Below are positions 11,706 to 23,690 of a DNA stretch of 64,000 nt, piece after piece. The stretch is taken from assembly GCF_003086295.3 (NCBI RefSeq), contig NC_092050.1, positions 149,302,699 to 149,366,698 on the forward strand. The letters are read 5' to 3'. Both the position numbers and the translations under genes were made by a program. This DNA is from Arachis hypogaea. Lineage: Eukaryota; Streptophyta; Magnoliopsida; Fabales; Fabaceae. The stretch's first letter is position 1. Each line of letters opens with the position of its first letter. The notes below the pieces were generated by a model. The model was given only the letters and a program-made list of their open reading frames with translations. It ran no database searches and was not told the origin of the DNA.

Positions 11706-12215
11706 CTAAACAGTTTTTGACAATTATTTTAAAAAATAAAGAGACTCTTGATAATTTTTTTTTTATTTTTGATCTTTATTTTTATGAGATTAATTAGTTC
11801 TTCTATTAATATTCTCGCTCTGTATTAATAGAATAAGCATATATGACATGTTAAACTGTTGATTTATCCATTAAAAATTAACTAAGATTGACAATTTTTT
11901 TTTGTTAAAAATCTTGTTGTCTTTTAAGGATAATTGTCAATGTTGTTTAATTTTTTTTATATTTTTTGTTATCTTTTTAAAATATATTAGCTAAATTTAC
12001 AGTGTAAAACTAAGAAATATTAGTGATTTTTAAATCATTTATATATATTTATAAATTAAATGAAAGATATATTAATGATTAATATATCACATAAATATAT
12101 TTTAAAAAAATATTAACAGAAAAACTAATCAATCTCAGAAAATTAAATATCAAAAATAAAAAGTTTTTTTTTTGTTAAAAACCTCAAAATCTTTTTAAAA
12201 AAATTCGAAATGAAT
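11706..12215. repeat. AT-rich inverted-repeat element
   Basis: Sequence at about 11712-11815 (tttttgacaattattttaaa, then agagactcttgataa and gatctttatttttatgagat) is a diverged inverted copy of about 12110-12210. The middle is AT-rich with further short palindromes near 12030-12100. It looks like an old foldback MITE. I could not fix the ends or a duplication. Confidence 0.45.
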
Positions 12216-12290
12216 ATTCACCCTTATTTTAGTTTGATTCTCTGAATCAACCAAAATATTGAGTACATTTTAATATTAAGATTGATTAAA

Positions 12291-12440
12291 GAGATTTTTT
12301 GGTCTAATTAATAGAATAACAATAATTTGGCTGCATTATTGTAGGTAGAACAAGTTAACATGATTGAGATTTTTTTGTCTAATTAATAAAATAACAATAA
12401 TTTGGCTACATTATTGTAGGTAGAACTAGTTAATATGATT
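12291..12440 (+). repeat. Tandem duplication, 2 x 75 bp
   Basis: The unit 12291-12365 is repeated at 12366-12440 with a few substitutions. Both copies contain ctaattaata, ataacaataatttggct and attattgtaggtagaac. No coding role is apparent. Confidence 0.85.
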
Positions 12441-13404
12441 TAATTGCATTTTAACTAGTTCTACAAGAGTTTAATGTTAGGAAATATAAACCAAACAGTA
12501 ATAATTTATGAAATAATCCGAATGAAATAAAGTTTGACAGCAGGGTGCAATAGTGTGCCTGCTTTAATCACAAAAACTGTGAGCTAGTATAAAGGAACAG
12601 AAATTCCTGATGAAATGCATGTTTCCCTATGAATCATGATCATTTAATTTATATAAAATATAATAAAATAAAATAAAAATTTGTTTAATTAATAAAAAAC
12701 ATAATATTCTTTACTTAATAAAAATCTTTTTTTGGTGACTACTTAATAAAAATATTTAACAATGAGCCGATTAAATAAACAAATTAAAGAAATTGCCATC
12801 AACCAAAAAAAAAAATCTAGACAGGCCTGTCTTACTTCATAATAAGGCAGAAAATTCCTAATTGATTTCTTTTTCAGTGGAAGCATATATAATGGAAAGA
12901 AAGGGTTGCCTCTTTGGGACTGAGGACTGATATATGTAAGATTGGAATCTTAACATCGACAATGTGTCAGAACTTAAAAGAGGGTAAAACGTAACATCAC
13001 TATTATTATATGTATCTACCTGAAAAAACAAACTTTCTTGAAAGGGATAAACCATTGTTAATATAATTAGTTGTTATGCATTTGATAATATAAGAAAATC
13101 AAATGTGTTATTACTCAATTACATATTTGTATATAAATGAGTTTATAAATAATAATAATTCAATCAAATGTTTTTGTTTAATATAAATGATACATAATCA
13201 AAAGTAAAAAAATCTCTTTACATGATAGCAGTGATACAAATTAGAGTAACGTGGCAATTTAGTTTTAGAAGATTTTAATTTTAGACTAATTAATTAATTT
13301 TTGAAACAAAAATATTAATGAGATCTTTAATAATAATAAATAATAGATATGTTATATTATTCTATTAATTTATTATGTAAAATTTAATGAAAGTGTTTAT
13401 GTAT
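12441..13404. other. Intergenic DNA, nothing seen
   Basis: This is AT-rich sequence with short uninformative frames only. A 65-codon minus-strand frame at 12858-13055 has no recognisable motif. Confidence 0.55.
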
Positions 13405-16400
13405 ACTATTAATTGAGTTGAAACTCATTTTGACCCTTGAAATTTTTGACCAGCCTCAATTTTGACCCCTAAATTTATAGTTATTCAATTAACACCCTCA
13501 AATATTAGATTGTGACCCATGTTTGCCCCTGTAGCTATCTCCATTAACGGAGATCTGATATGGCACATTAAGTTGACAGAATATGTATCCACGTGACACC
13601 ACTACAAGAAAAACACCCATTCAGGTACACTTGAAAAGTGTAGCCAAAAGTAAAAAAAAAATGATGCCTTAGGCTACGGCTACGCTTTTTGGGTTACGGC
13701 TACGTTTTTTGGGGTGATTCCTATTCGGCCGTTGCCTATTCTCAAAGGCTACGCTTTTCTGCACCAAAGGCTACGCTTTTGGCGTTTGGGAATAGGTTAC
13801 GCTTTTGGACCCTAGAAATTGGACCCTTTAATTTTAGTTCTTTTCACAATTTTAAAGAATACAAAAAAATTATATCATGTTAAAGCATATCTCTTATCTT
13901 ACTTCTATATGGAAAAGAATTAGCCTTGCATTCACTATATATACATAAAAAGCAGTTGGAAGTACCATATAGAGTTTGACTAGGTGACTCCAATATAATT
14001 TCATAATGCAGAACCGAAAACAAGATAAAACCATAGCTTTCATTGCCTTCATTTATATATATACATAAGATTCTAGCATTTATAAACAATAACAATTTTA
14101 AGTTGCATCATATGAATGACACAAGGGAGCAAAATTGTGCTAGTAAAAACAGAAAAGAATGAAAAAGAAGAACATGGCATTGAAAGCATTAGCAAAATTG
14201 AGGTTGACCATGAGATCACAGAAGTTAATAGGAGAAAAAATAATGTATCTACCAATTTCATGTGACTGAGAACACACTCAGCAAGAAAAAAAAAGAGAAC
14301 ACAGAACTCTGTTTTATAACCTCAGCATTTAACATTTCATTCAATCCACGATAGCCTTTGTCTTATATATACATTGATCAAAAGGTAAAAGAACCCTTTT
14401 TCAATTTCAAAAAGGATAGATGAGAACAGTATCGGAGGCAATTTTGGAGCTAAATTGGAATTCTAACAAATTTTAAAGAACAGATTACTTCTGTATGCAC
14501 AATTAAAATTGGACAATTATTTCTAATAGAATGCAGGAATATATTTTCAGCAAAGAAACAACTAATGAACCATTTATCTTCAGGTCAACAACTAAGGAAA
14601 CAATTAAATTGGAACTAGGGTTCGAACCAAAATAGCAACCAAATTGGGAACAAGCAATTAAACTAAATTGGTGCAAAGAAATTCGATCAACAATCAAAAT
14701 GATTCAATTGAAACAAAGGAACGAAGACAAAAGATGAAATTGGAAGAACAAGAAAAGGGAGAGAAAGCGAACCAGGAAGCGGGAAAGAGGGTGCGTTTGA
14801 GCGGCGCACAACAGTGCAAGGGGGGGAAGGTTGAGGACGACGATACCGGGATGGTTGGGAAGCCACGCGACGACATCGGGACGTGCACGGCGGAGGGACA
14901 AACAATGGACGTGCCTCTCCACCTTGCTTTTGCGCACGGGAGCTTGATACACAAAACCGCCCCTATCTTGAGCAGTCTTTGACGGAGACGAATAACGCAT
15001 CAAGAACAGCAGCTACTCAATGAATTTGCAGCCGTTCGGGGAAACGCAAGCAATTTTCCGCTGCAATTGTCTATTTTTCTTGTAGTGAATTCCTTCCTGT
15101 CGAGTTCTACAATGATCAGAATTTGAAACTAATCGAAACTAACTTTTGAAACTAAAATAACTTTTATAACAGATGCTAGTCTAATAGATATAGTGCAGCA
15201 AATTGTCAAAATTTGAAACAAACAAACTAACTTCTGATTTCTAACTAACGTGACAGTTACAACAAATTAACCAACTCACAAATTCTCCAACAGATATAGT
15301 ACCAAAGCAAACTAAAAGTACCTCCTCATTGTCACCCTCAGGATCTGAATGTGGCTCAGTAACACTACAAGCAATTCCTCTCTTCCCTCTTTATTCCAAA
15401 ATAACATCGCCACGCGAACCAGAATCAGTAACAATTCGAAAAAAATAAACAAATAAACAAATAAAACGCAAATTCCACTAAGAATGGAAAGCAAAGCCGC
15501 TACTTGAAGCTCGAGCTCAGCTTGAAGGAACTCCAACACCGTAGAGGGTAGCAGGTGCGTACGGAAACTGGGTAACGGGATTTGGCGAGAATTAGGAAAA
15601 AAAGGGGTATTCAAGTTGAACCCTGCATGTTCATCAACAATACATGGCTTGTTCATCAATTCACAATTCACAGTTGCATATAAACCATATTATTGTATCA
15701 AACCCCCCAAATTAAAAACCCTAAAATTGGAACTCTAAACACCCAAATTTCAAAACCAAACGGAAATCTATAGATACCTTCTCGACGATGTGTGCGCAGA
15801 GAGGACGACCAGAGTGCAGAGATGACGATGGTGAGGGTGCAGCTCACGATCAATACAAGAGAGCGCAACTGACGATCAACGCAGGAGAGAGCAGCTGACG
15901 ATGAGTGGCGAAGTCATGTGTGGTGAGTGGTGAGTGGTGAGTGGGGAAGAAGCAACGGTGAGTGGCGAAGGTGAGAAGTGAGGACGCGAAGGCTTTCTCT
16001 GATAGTGAATGAAGGTGAGGCGCGAGTTACTGAAGAGCTAGCTGATCTGCATGCTTTGGGGGGCAAAGGGGAAAATATTCACTAAGTTATACGCCGTATT
16101 TGGCCCTAGATACATTAGGAGACGTTTTTGAAGAGTACCCAAATTATAACAAATAGGTTACTCTTTAAAAGTGCTCTCTTTGGTGTGAAAAGTGTAGCCA
16201 TAGATATTTAGAAAAGGCTATGCTTTATAAGTAATTTCTATAATACCTAAGGCTACACTTTTCAAATGATGCCAAAATTGTGTTTCCATTTCTCTTACAA
16301 AAAGACAACACTGAGAAAAGCGTAGCCTATTCTAGGAATAGGCTACGCTTTTCAAATGTAGCTTAAAAAAGTGTGGCTGAATGGGTGTTTTTCTTGTAGT

Positions 16401-16767
16401 GCACCCAGCTTGCTAGAATGGATGTGTGATGAGTGAATGACGTGGCAAAAGTTGAATGAACTCAATTTCTCTGGCAAAGTTTCGAACATATTGGGAAAAA
16501 AAGGCTTTAAATTGAGTTCATTTAACTTTTGCCACGTCATTCACTCATCACACATCCATTCTAGCAAATTGGGTGCCACGTGAATACACATTCTGTCAAC
16601 TTAACGTGTCATATCAGATCTCTGTTAATGGAGATAGCTACAGAGACAAACGTGGGTCACAATCTAATATTTGATGATATTAATTGGGTAACTATAAATT
16701 TAGAGGTCGAAATTGAGACCGATCGAAAATTTCAGGGGTTAAAATGGGTTTCAACTCACTATTAATT
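13405..16767. mobile_element. Foldback MULE-like element split by a CACTA insertion
   Basis: The outer element is 13415-16757, ending gagttgaaac on the left and gtttcaactc on the right. The 9-10 bp direct duplication actattaatt lies at 13405-13414 and 16758-16767. Without the CACTA insertion and its duplicated CAC it is about 538 bp and folds back: the left arm 13415-13599 continues at 16402-16490, and its inverted copy runs about 16505-16757. Shared words include gtagctatctccattaacgg and gacgtggcaaaagtt. The arms are roughly 85-90% alike by eye. The 9-bp class of duplication fits a Mutator-like mover. Confidence 0.85.
13597..16404 (+). mobile_element. Non-autonomous CACTA (En/Spm-type) transposon
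   Basis: The element is 13600-16401 (2802 bp). Its ends, cactacaagaaaaacaccca and the exact complement at the right, are perfect CACTA terminal inverted repeats. The 3-bp duplication cac lies at 13597-13599 and 16402-16404. Subterminal regions carry many copies of a word related to GGCTACGCTTTT in both orientations (about 13670-13805 and 16190-16365), the kind of site bound by TNPA-like proteins. No TNPD or TNPA coding region is visible. The interior has AT-rich DNA and GC-richer blocks near 14750-15000 and 15780-16050 whose frames match nothing I know. It inserted into an arm of the foldback element. Confidence 0.93.
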
Positions 16768-17845
16768 ATAATAATATATTTGTTTATAGAAAATGATCAC
16801 AAAGATAATAATATTTTTAAAGTAAAATTTAACTTGTTTCATTGAGGTTTGTGTTTAATAGATAATAATTGGTAAGTATTATATGAAAATTCAAAAAATA
16901 ATAAATTTTTTACTATCTAAAATAATATCATTTTCATGTTTATGTGACAGTAATAAGACACGTAATTATAAATAATAAAATACATAGACAATTCAATTTT
17001 ATTTTACATTATCCATAAAAAAAAGCACGTAACATTTTTACTGTCTTGCCATTGTGGATGACGGAATTGGTAGTTTTGTTTTTCTCAAAGATCAGTTAAT
17101 CCAAAATTAAAATTTTTGAAAACTTAATTGTAACTTCACTCCAAAAATTAATCCTTTTTAATAGCCAGAAAATGACAAATGCATTCTTACCGTCTGTCGT
17201 AAGCATTACCTAAATACGAATAATGCTCTAAAGTGTTTTATAATTAAAAGTTGGAATCAGAAGTTTTATCATCATTATTGTTGTCACTTTCTATCTTCAG
17301 TTTGCAACTTTGCATATGTAAAGTAACAATAATAATTACCATAAAAATTGGAAAGTATATATATGTAAAGCAGCAGTTCATGCATGTTCTTCCAAATTTT
17401 GCTTTATCAAAGAATTGAAAGCCACTAATTCCATCATCCCCTGCCCCCTGCCCTTCTTTTTCTGACCTTTTTCGTATCTATGTCTTTAGTGAATTAGTGG
17501 TTATTGAACAGGTACCTGATTTTAAGAATCAAAAACTAAAAAATATCCTGAACTATTTATTTTTAAAAAAATTAATATATTAAATAAAAATATAGTTCGG
17601 TTTAAAACAAAGTTCAATCATTTGCAGTAAAAGAAAATTGTTGTCTCAAAATTATATATACCACCATTCACTTCGGAGATAACATCGGACATATTTTTCA
17701 AATATAAAAAAGTAAACATCCTGCCACGAAGCCAAGTAATTAATTAGACCGAATTCTTTTTGTTTTTGGACTTAATTATTTAAGCCGGATGAAAGGAAAC
17801 TTTCACGTCCGATTTTGAAAGGGGGAGATCCCATTATATATATAT
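16768..17845. other. Intergenic DNA, nothing seen
   Basis: No gene or structured repeat was recognised. Near 17400-17480 a C/T-rich patch (ccctgccccctgccc) stands out from the AT-rich surroundings without a reading frame of interest. Confidence 0.5.
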
Positions 17846-18782
17846 GGAAAGTTCTATGATGACATTAGTTTTGATGATTAAGGATGGCATAAATTTGACC
17901 AACAAATAAAATATTGACATATAGTAAAAAAAAATTAAATCTAAAACTAAAATGATTCTCTCTTTCTTATAATTTTTTATAATTACTTTTATCAAAATAA
18001 TTTTTTATAATTTTTTTGTAATTATAAAAATAATTTAAAAAATATTAAAATAATTTTTTAATTATTATTTTATTGTTATTTTTATTTCTAAAAAATAATT
18101 TCTTATAATTATTCTTATAATTATTTTTATTAAAATGATTTTTTATAATTATTTTTATTTTTTAATTATTTTAATTATTATTATTTTTTATCAAAATAAA
18201 TTTTTTTTATAATCATTTTTTCTTTTTGTAATTTTGGAAAACTAAAACTAAAATAATATTCTTTCTTTTATAATTTTTTATGATTATTTTTAAACTAACA
18301 CCAAGAGAGAGAATATCATTTTGGTGTTAGTTTTTCAAAATTATAAAAAAATAATTATAAAAAATTATTTTTTAGAAATAAAAATAATAATAAAATAATT
18401 AAAAAATAAATTTGGTGTTATTTTTAGAAATTACTAAAAATAATAATAATAAAAATAATTAAAAAATAAAAATTATTATAAAAAATTATTTTAATAAAAA
18501 TAATTATAAAAATTAATTTTCAAAAATAAATAAAATAATAATAAAATAATAATTATAAATATAATTATAAAATTATTTTGGTGTTATTTTTTTGAAATTA
18601 TTTTTTATAATTATGAAAATAATTATAAAAAATTATTTTGATAAAAATAATTTAAAAAAATTATAAGAGAGAGAATCATTTTTATTTTAGATTTAATTTT
18701 TTTGTCATATGTAATATTTTATTTATTGGTCAAACTTATGTCATATTTAGCCACCAAAATCAATGCCACCATAGAACTTCCC
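17846..18782. mobile_element. AT-rich foldback element, 937 bp
   Basis: The left end ggaaagttctatgatgacat is the inverted match of the right end, ending atgccaccatagaacttcc. Both flanks are tatatatat, consistent with a 9-bp duplication but ambiguous in such simple sequence. Inner arms share ctaaaatgattctctct and long runs of ttataattattttt-type sequence in opposite orientation. Further self-complementary blocks lie near 18300-18345 (actaacaccaagagagag with its complement). It has no coding capacity. Confidence 0.75.
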
Positions 18783-19977
18783 TATATATATATATATATT
18801 AGTTTCCAAATACTTGGTTAGTAAAGCTTCCTTAATATAAATTGAAAACAAAGTTAGTTCTCACTTTATATGGTTGAGCACGCATTATCACTTTTTTTTA
18901 AGCTATATAGGGTAAATTAGTCTAATTTTGTATAAACTTAATTAACTAATTTTATATACAAAATCTATCTCTTTTTTTTTTTTGTGAGATATTAGTATCA
19001 TGATGAAGGGTGGGATACTTGTATCATGTTATGAAATTATTTATCACAAAAATTTAAATTAATAAAAAAAGATAGATGAATAATCATATTTTTGTTTATT
19101 TTGTATCTTATGCTAAATATTTTTTTTAGAGTCAAATAAATTGAACTTTAGAATTTTTGGTTACAGAAATATTGATATCATATTATAAAATTATTTTTTT
19201 AAAAAACTTAACATAATAAAAAGAGACACGTAAATAATTATATATCTAACATATATAAATTAAAATTGATAGAAATTTTAGTAATAATAACGCTACACTT
19301 TTTTATTTTGAAAATATATATATCATCTCATTTGGTCATAAAATTCCGACAAAAATTTTATTTGTATATTTTGCTAGCTTTTCCTTTACAAAAATTATAT
19401 AAGGATACTGAATTCCATATAATTTAATTAAACATTAAAACAAGAAAATATAATTATAGAAATACCATGTATAATATCCTCCGGTTTCAAATGCGAAAAG
19501 AACACTAAATTATACACTTCTAAAAAATTAGAAGCTTTTTACACAAATGATTTCAATCAAACCCATCCATGCTATTAAATTAAACTCCGTAACTGCTTTT
19601 TTTGGTAAATAAATAAGCATCTACTTTTTATGAATAAGTTTCCTATCAAATGTTTCAAAAGTGGGTTTAAATATAAGAATCTTACTTTTACTTTGTGATT
19701 TCAATCATTTGAGCATATTGTACATTGAAAGTAAAAGGAAAGGTAAAAGCAAATATATGTGGCACATTATAATTATTGTTAATTATTTGTGGTTTTCCCT
19801 TTTAATGTTTAGCTATACACTCATGAGTGACGATTTGATCTCGGCAAGCTAAGGTTATAGTCAACGCATTCTTGCTAATGGAAATGTTAAATTCATTCAT
19901 TACCTCCTGTTTGGAAGAGTAATTCAGGATTAAAAAGAATTAAAATACTATTTTTTATAATAAAAAATCATTTATAT
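18783..19977. other. AT-rich intergenic DNA with two dispersed repeat copies
   Basis: Two decayed forward copies of the dispersed repeat lie at about 18985-19100 and 19160-19260 (gatatcatattataaaatta and aataattatatatctaacat). Otherwise this is plain AT-rich DNA. Confidence 0.5.
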
Positions 19978-20033
19978 TATTAGAGTATTATTGTTGTTAG
20001 TGATTAATAGTTGGAAGTTAGAACACATTTGAT

Positions 20034-20325
20034 CTCCTAATTATTAGAGAGAATCAAGTGAGAAAACATAAAATGAGAAGATATCATATCTAAGTCAAAA
20101 TATTAAAGTATCAAATTAATGAGTCTCTCATTTTATAAATTTTTCATTCTCTCTGATTTTTTTTTATGTGAGACTAATTTCATGTACTCCTCACACTTGC
20201 AACATTATATTAACAATCTTCCCTAATTACTAGATCGATTAATCATCAGCTCTGATATCATGTCATAAAATCATTCATCCCAAAAACTTAAACTAATAGA
20301 AGGAGGCAATATAAATGATTATATC
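20034..20325 (-). repeat. Retro-like repeat inserted in the 5' LTR
   Basis: Read on the minus strand this insert begins with the dispersed LTR-like repeat, ends it with gattttatgacatg, and runs straight into atatcagagctga at 20246-20258. That is close to the initiator tRNA-Met primer site tggtatcagagc. The pattern of short LTR plus primer site suggests a miniature (TRIM-like) or truncated Copia element. It interrupts the sequence shared by the LTRs at 19978 and 21642. Confidence 0.5.
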
Positions 20326-20749
20326 TCTAATAATTACTATAAATAACTAGCTAAAGCTTCTTTATTGTATCATATACTTGAGATATATATAACAATTTCA
20401 TCATATTTCTCTTGGATTTTGACATGATATTAGAGTTTAGGTTATTTTTCCTTTTGCGATGTTCACACACACTCCATTTAGTTTTCTTCCATTTTTTGGC
20501 CGCCTTTCGTTGTTGTGTTGAGTTATTAACCACCTCCAAAGCTTCTCTTGTCATTATGAGTTGAAGGAATGGAACTCATTCGTTCAATCCATGTCATCAT
20601 TTTTACTATTTTTGGTAATCTTTTTTACGAGTTTTTACATAATCGATTATATCATTGAACCCGTCTTGTCGTTTCAAGTCTAACAGACCTAACCCTACCG
20701 CCGTCTGATTCTCCACGCATCGCCTAGAGCTTTCTTTCCACCACTATTT

Positions 20750-21600
20750 TGAGATGAAAGATCTTAGATCTCTTAGTTATTTTCTTGGTCTTGAAATTAT
20801 TTTGTCCCATAATGACATCAATCTTTCTCAAACAAAGTATACATCTGATATTCTTGCTAGGACTAAACTTACTGATAGTTGCACATAATCTACTCCTCTT
20901 GAAACCTAATACTCGTCTTATCCCTATGGATGACACTGGTTTGAAAAATCCCACTTTCTATAGACAATTGGCTGGTGGTCTTATCTACTTGAGTGTTATT
21001 CGACCAGATATTCGCATATCTTGTTCATGTTGTTAGTCAGTTGTTATCAGCCTCCTGCACTACTCATTATGCTACAGTTCTTCGAATTCTTTACTACATA
21101 AAAGACATTATGTATCAAGATATTCATTTTTTTGTTCAGTCTTCTTTAACTCTTCAATCATATTGCGATGCTAATTGCATTGGTGATCTTACTGATCAAC
21201 ATTCTACTACCAGTTATTTTTTGTTTTTTGGTGACTCACTTATCTGTTGACCATCCAAGAAGTAAACTTTTAGCGCTCAATCAAGCTCTTAATCAGAATA
21301 TCGTGCTCTACCTGATACTTCTGTTGAAGTAATCATAATTTCTTGACTTCTTGAAGACTTGAGAGCTTTTCATACTTCTCCCGTTGATATTTATTATAAT
21401 AACAGAGGTTCTATTCAGATCGTCCATAACGATGTTTTCACGAGCACACCAAACACGTTGAGAATATTGTCATTTTGTATAATAATGATTATTTTTATTG
21501 GTTTTATTCATCTAATAGTTATTGGGATTCTAGATCATATAACTAATATCTTCACCAAGACTCATCATTCTACTCAATTTTAAAATTTAATGTCCAAATT
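20750..21600 (+). pseudogene. Copia reverse transcriptase/RNase H remnant
   Basis: Broken frames read M-K-D-L-R-S-L-S-Y-F-L-G-L-E, then Q-T-K-Y-T-S-D-I-L-A, Y-R-Q-L-A-G-G-L-I-Y-L and, near 21160-21230, D-A-N-C-I-G-D in place of the RNase H motif D-A-D-W-A-G-D. The last part (21359-21583) corresponds to the C-terminal RNase H region. Stop codons and frame changes occur every 100 bp or so. Order and motifs are those of a plant Copia pol C-terminus. Confidence 0.85.
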
Positions 21601-21814
21601 TAAGATGATCTCATTATCTCCTAATTAAATTTGAAGAAGAATATTAGAGTATTATTGTTGTTAGCTTGTAGTTAGTGGTTAGTAGTTCAAAATTAGAACG
21701 CATTTATAGAAGGTGGTTGTAAATATTGCTATAAAAAGCTAGCTTCTTTGTTGTTGTATCTACACATTTGAGATATGCATAACAATTTCATCAGATTTTT
21801 CTTAGATTTTAACA

Positions 21815-22365
21815 TAAATTAAAAAACTTGTCGTTATTTTTTAAAATTTTTTTATCTTATTATTTTTACCAAATAGTAAGAAAAGGAAATATAATAAAGG
21901 TATGTAATTAATATAATCATATATTAAAAGCATTATTATATTCGTGTTCATACTTTACAAAGCATTCTTATTCATAGGATTCTTAATCGATCTCTCAAAT
22001 GTAGTTAGTCTTTTGATTTGACTATTACTACACTGTTGATCGATAAAACTGATTACCTACAAAAGTACACCTGAAGTGGCCAAAGAATAATAAAATAAGC
22101 TAAGCCACTTTGTCCTAAAAGCCAATGATATTAATTAGGATATATTCTTTTAAAACTATAATATTTCGGTAATTACTTAGAGTTTATTGGATAATGGATA
22201 ATCAACGTCGACTTTTCTCATGCCACATGGTTTAGAATCATACTTAATTGGGTAATCACAACAGAAAAAGTAGCAGCTGGCGAATTTTTAGATGGGTCGC
22301 GACGGTTTGAATTGATAGGAGTGCTTTAAGTTCAATGTCTTAAGACTAACTGAAGTTAGTTGAAT
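21815..22365. other. Intergenic DNA, nothing seen
   Basis: No gene or clear repeat is visible between the two decayed Copia elements. Confidence 0.5.
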
Positions 22366-22507
22366 CAGTTAGAATAATGCAGCAGGTGTCAATTTTTTAT
22401 TTTAAGCATGTGAAAAATTAGTTAGTTGTAGCACTTTTTGTTTAGAGCTTGTTGAAAGTTAGTTAGATACTAGAATTTTCTAAGAGACTCTAGAACTAAA
22501 CTATAAC

Positions 22508-22515
22508 TATAAAAG
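22508..22515 (+). promoter_or_regulatory. TATA box of the second Copia LTR
   Basis: The word tataaaag is conserved in both LTR copies (here and at 32087-32094) and is followed by the same ggcacactcactca stretch. This is a good LTR promoter candidate. Confidence 0.6.
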
Positions 22516-22694
22516 GCACACTCACTCATTGTTACATTTATTTTTTCAATCACAACACTGAATTATTCATTCCAAATTCAGTTCTTTTTCCTCTCTTTTT
22601 TTTTTTTTTTTTTTTTTATCTTCATCACTTATGGTTCACTTCTTTTTCTTTCTCTTTTTTTATTTTCATCACCTATCGTTCATGATACTTTTTA

Positions 22695-22707
22695 TAGTAT
22701 TAGACCT
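22695..22707 (+). other. Degenerate primer binding site
   Basis: The sequence tagtattagacct follows the 5' LTR and differs from the tRNA-Met complement tggtatcagagcc at a few bases. It marks the LTR end. Confidence 0.6.
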
Positions 22708-22772
22708 TATAGTGCTACAGCTTCTATAAAATTCAGAGAAAAGAGTAACTGATTTAGCAGAAGCTAAGTCAC

Positions 22773-23690
22773 AATGACTCAAGGACAACTATCTCTAATA
22801 GAAAGATCAAACAAAATCAACATGCATGAAAGGAAACAATATGCTAAATCACATCACCGGAGAACGAAAAAATACCTCAACAGTTTCTTGTATCAAACGT
22901 TGCTGTCGTTGGTGGAGTGAATCTTGAATTTCAGAAGTGGAAGCGACAAGACGTACTTCTCAAGTCATGGCTGCTAGCATCCACGAACAATCCATTCACA
23001 ACTAGAATGGTTGAATGCATCTACACATATAAAGTTTGGAAGAGACTTCAAGATCATTTTTCATCTCAAAATAAAGCTAAAGTAATGCAATTGAAAAATA
23101 AATTGAGTAGCATTTAGATCAGTGCGTCGGTCACAATAAAAGGAACAATTGATACTTTAACCTCTGTAGGAGAATCTATGAAAGAAAATGATCACATAAA
23201 TACAATCTTGCATGGTTTAACTGAGGAATATGGACCCTAATAACTTCTGTACTAGCTAGATCACAAAGTATAATGTAGGTGAATTGGAAGCTTTACTCTT
23301 AGCTCATGAGAGCATGTTAACAAGGTTTCGAAGGTCAGAAGGATTTGTGCAAGCTAATATGGCTCAGTTCGGTCAAAACCAGTAGTTTAGCCAAAGTCGA
23401 CAGATGAGATATGGCTTCAAAGGTGGATTTCGAGGATGAGGTGGCCGAGTATATAGAGGAGGTAGAGGCTCATTCAGTGGAGGTAGAGCAATACAAGATT
23501 AATCTTTTGGGTATGGAAGAGGACAATACGGAAGAGGAAGAGAAAACTATAGTGATTCAAGAAACTATGCTGATACAAGAAGTTACAATCAGGGAAGGAA
23601 TTGCATAGGAGAAAGGCCTCAATATGACAAGCCACAATGTCAGATATGCGACAAAATAGGCAACACGGCAAAGACATGCTGGTACATGTA
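22773..23690 (+). pseudogene. Copia gag with zinc knuckle, broken
   Basis: The gag start lies near atgactcaaggacaact (22773). Frame 22917-23117 reads F-Q-K-W-K-R-Q-D-V-L-L-K-S-W-L and V-W-K-R-L-Q-D-H-F, matching the UBN2-type gag of plant Copia elements. A TAG stop interrupts at 23115-23117. Later, G-R-G-rich sequence near 23400-23590 leads to a zinc knuckle at about 23639-23680 read as C-Q-I-C-D-K-I-G-N-T-A-K-T-C, in which the conserved His is replaced by Asn. The protein would package element RNA in virus-like particles if intact. Confidence 0.85.

Larger units (their letters stand above)
19978..21814 (+). mobile_element. Heavily decayed Copia retrotransposon
   Basis: LTR-like repeats lie at about 19978-20424 and 21642-21814. 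Both begin tattagagtattattgttgt and end near attttgaca or attttaaca, and share aacaatttcatca. The 5' copy is longer because other DNA lies inside it (about 20034-20325). A primer-site-like tgatattagagt follows at 20425. Internal coding is a 3' pol fragment only. Gag, protease and integrase are gone. Confidence 0.75.

Noticed and set aside
14620..14640. tRNA-like word agggttcgaacc
   Set aside because: A T-loop-like word alone, with no acceptor stem, anticodon arm or A-box at the right distance.
14668..15671. Overlapping 72-119 codon frames within the CACTA element
   Set aside because: They occur on both strands in the GC-richer interior, lack TNPD or TNPA motifs and show no splice structure that I could support.
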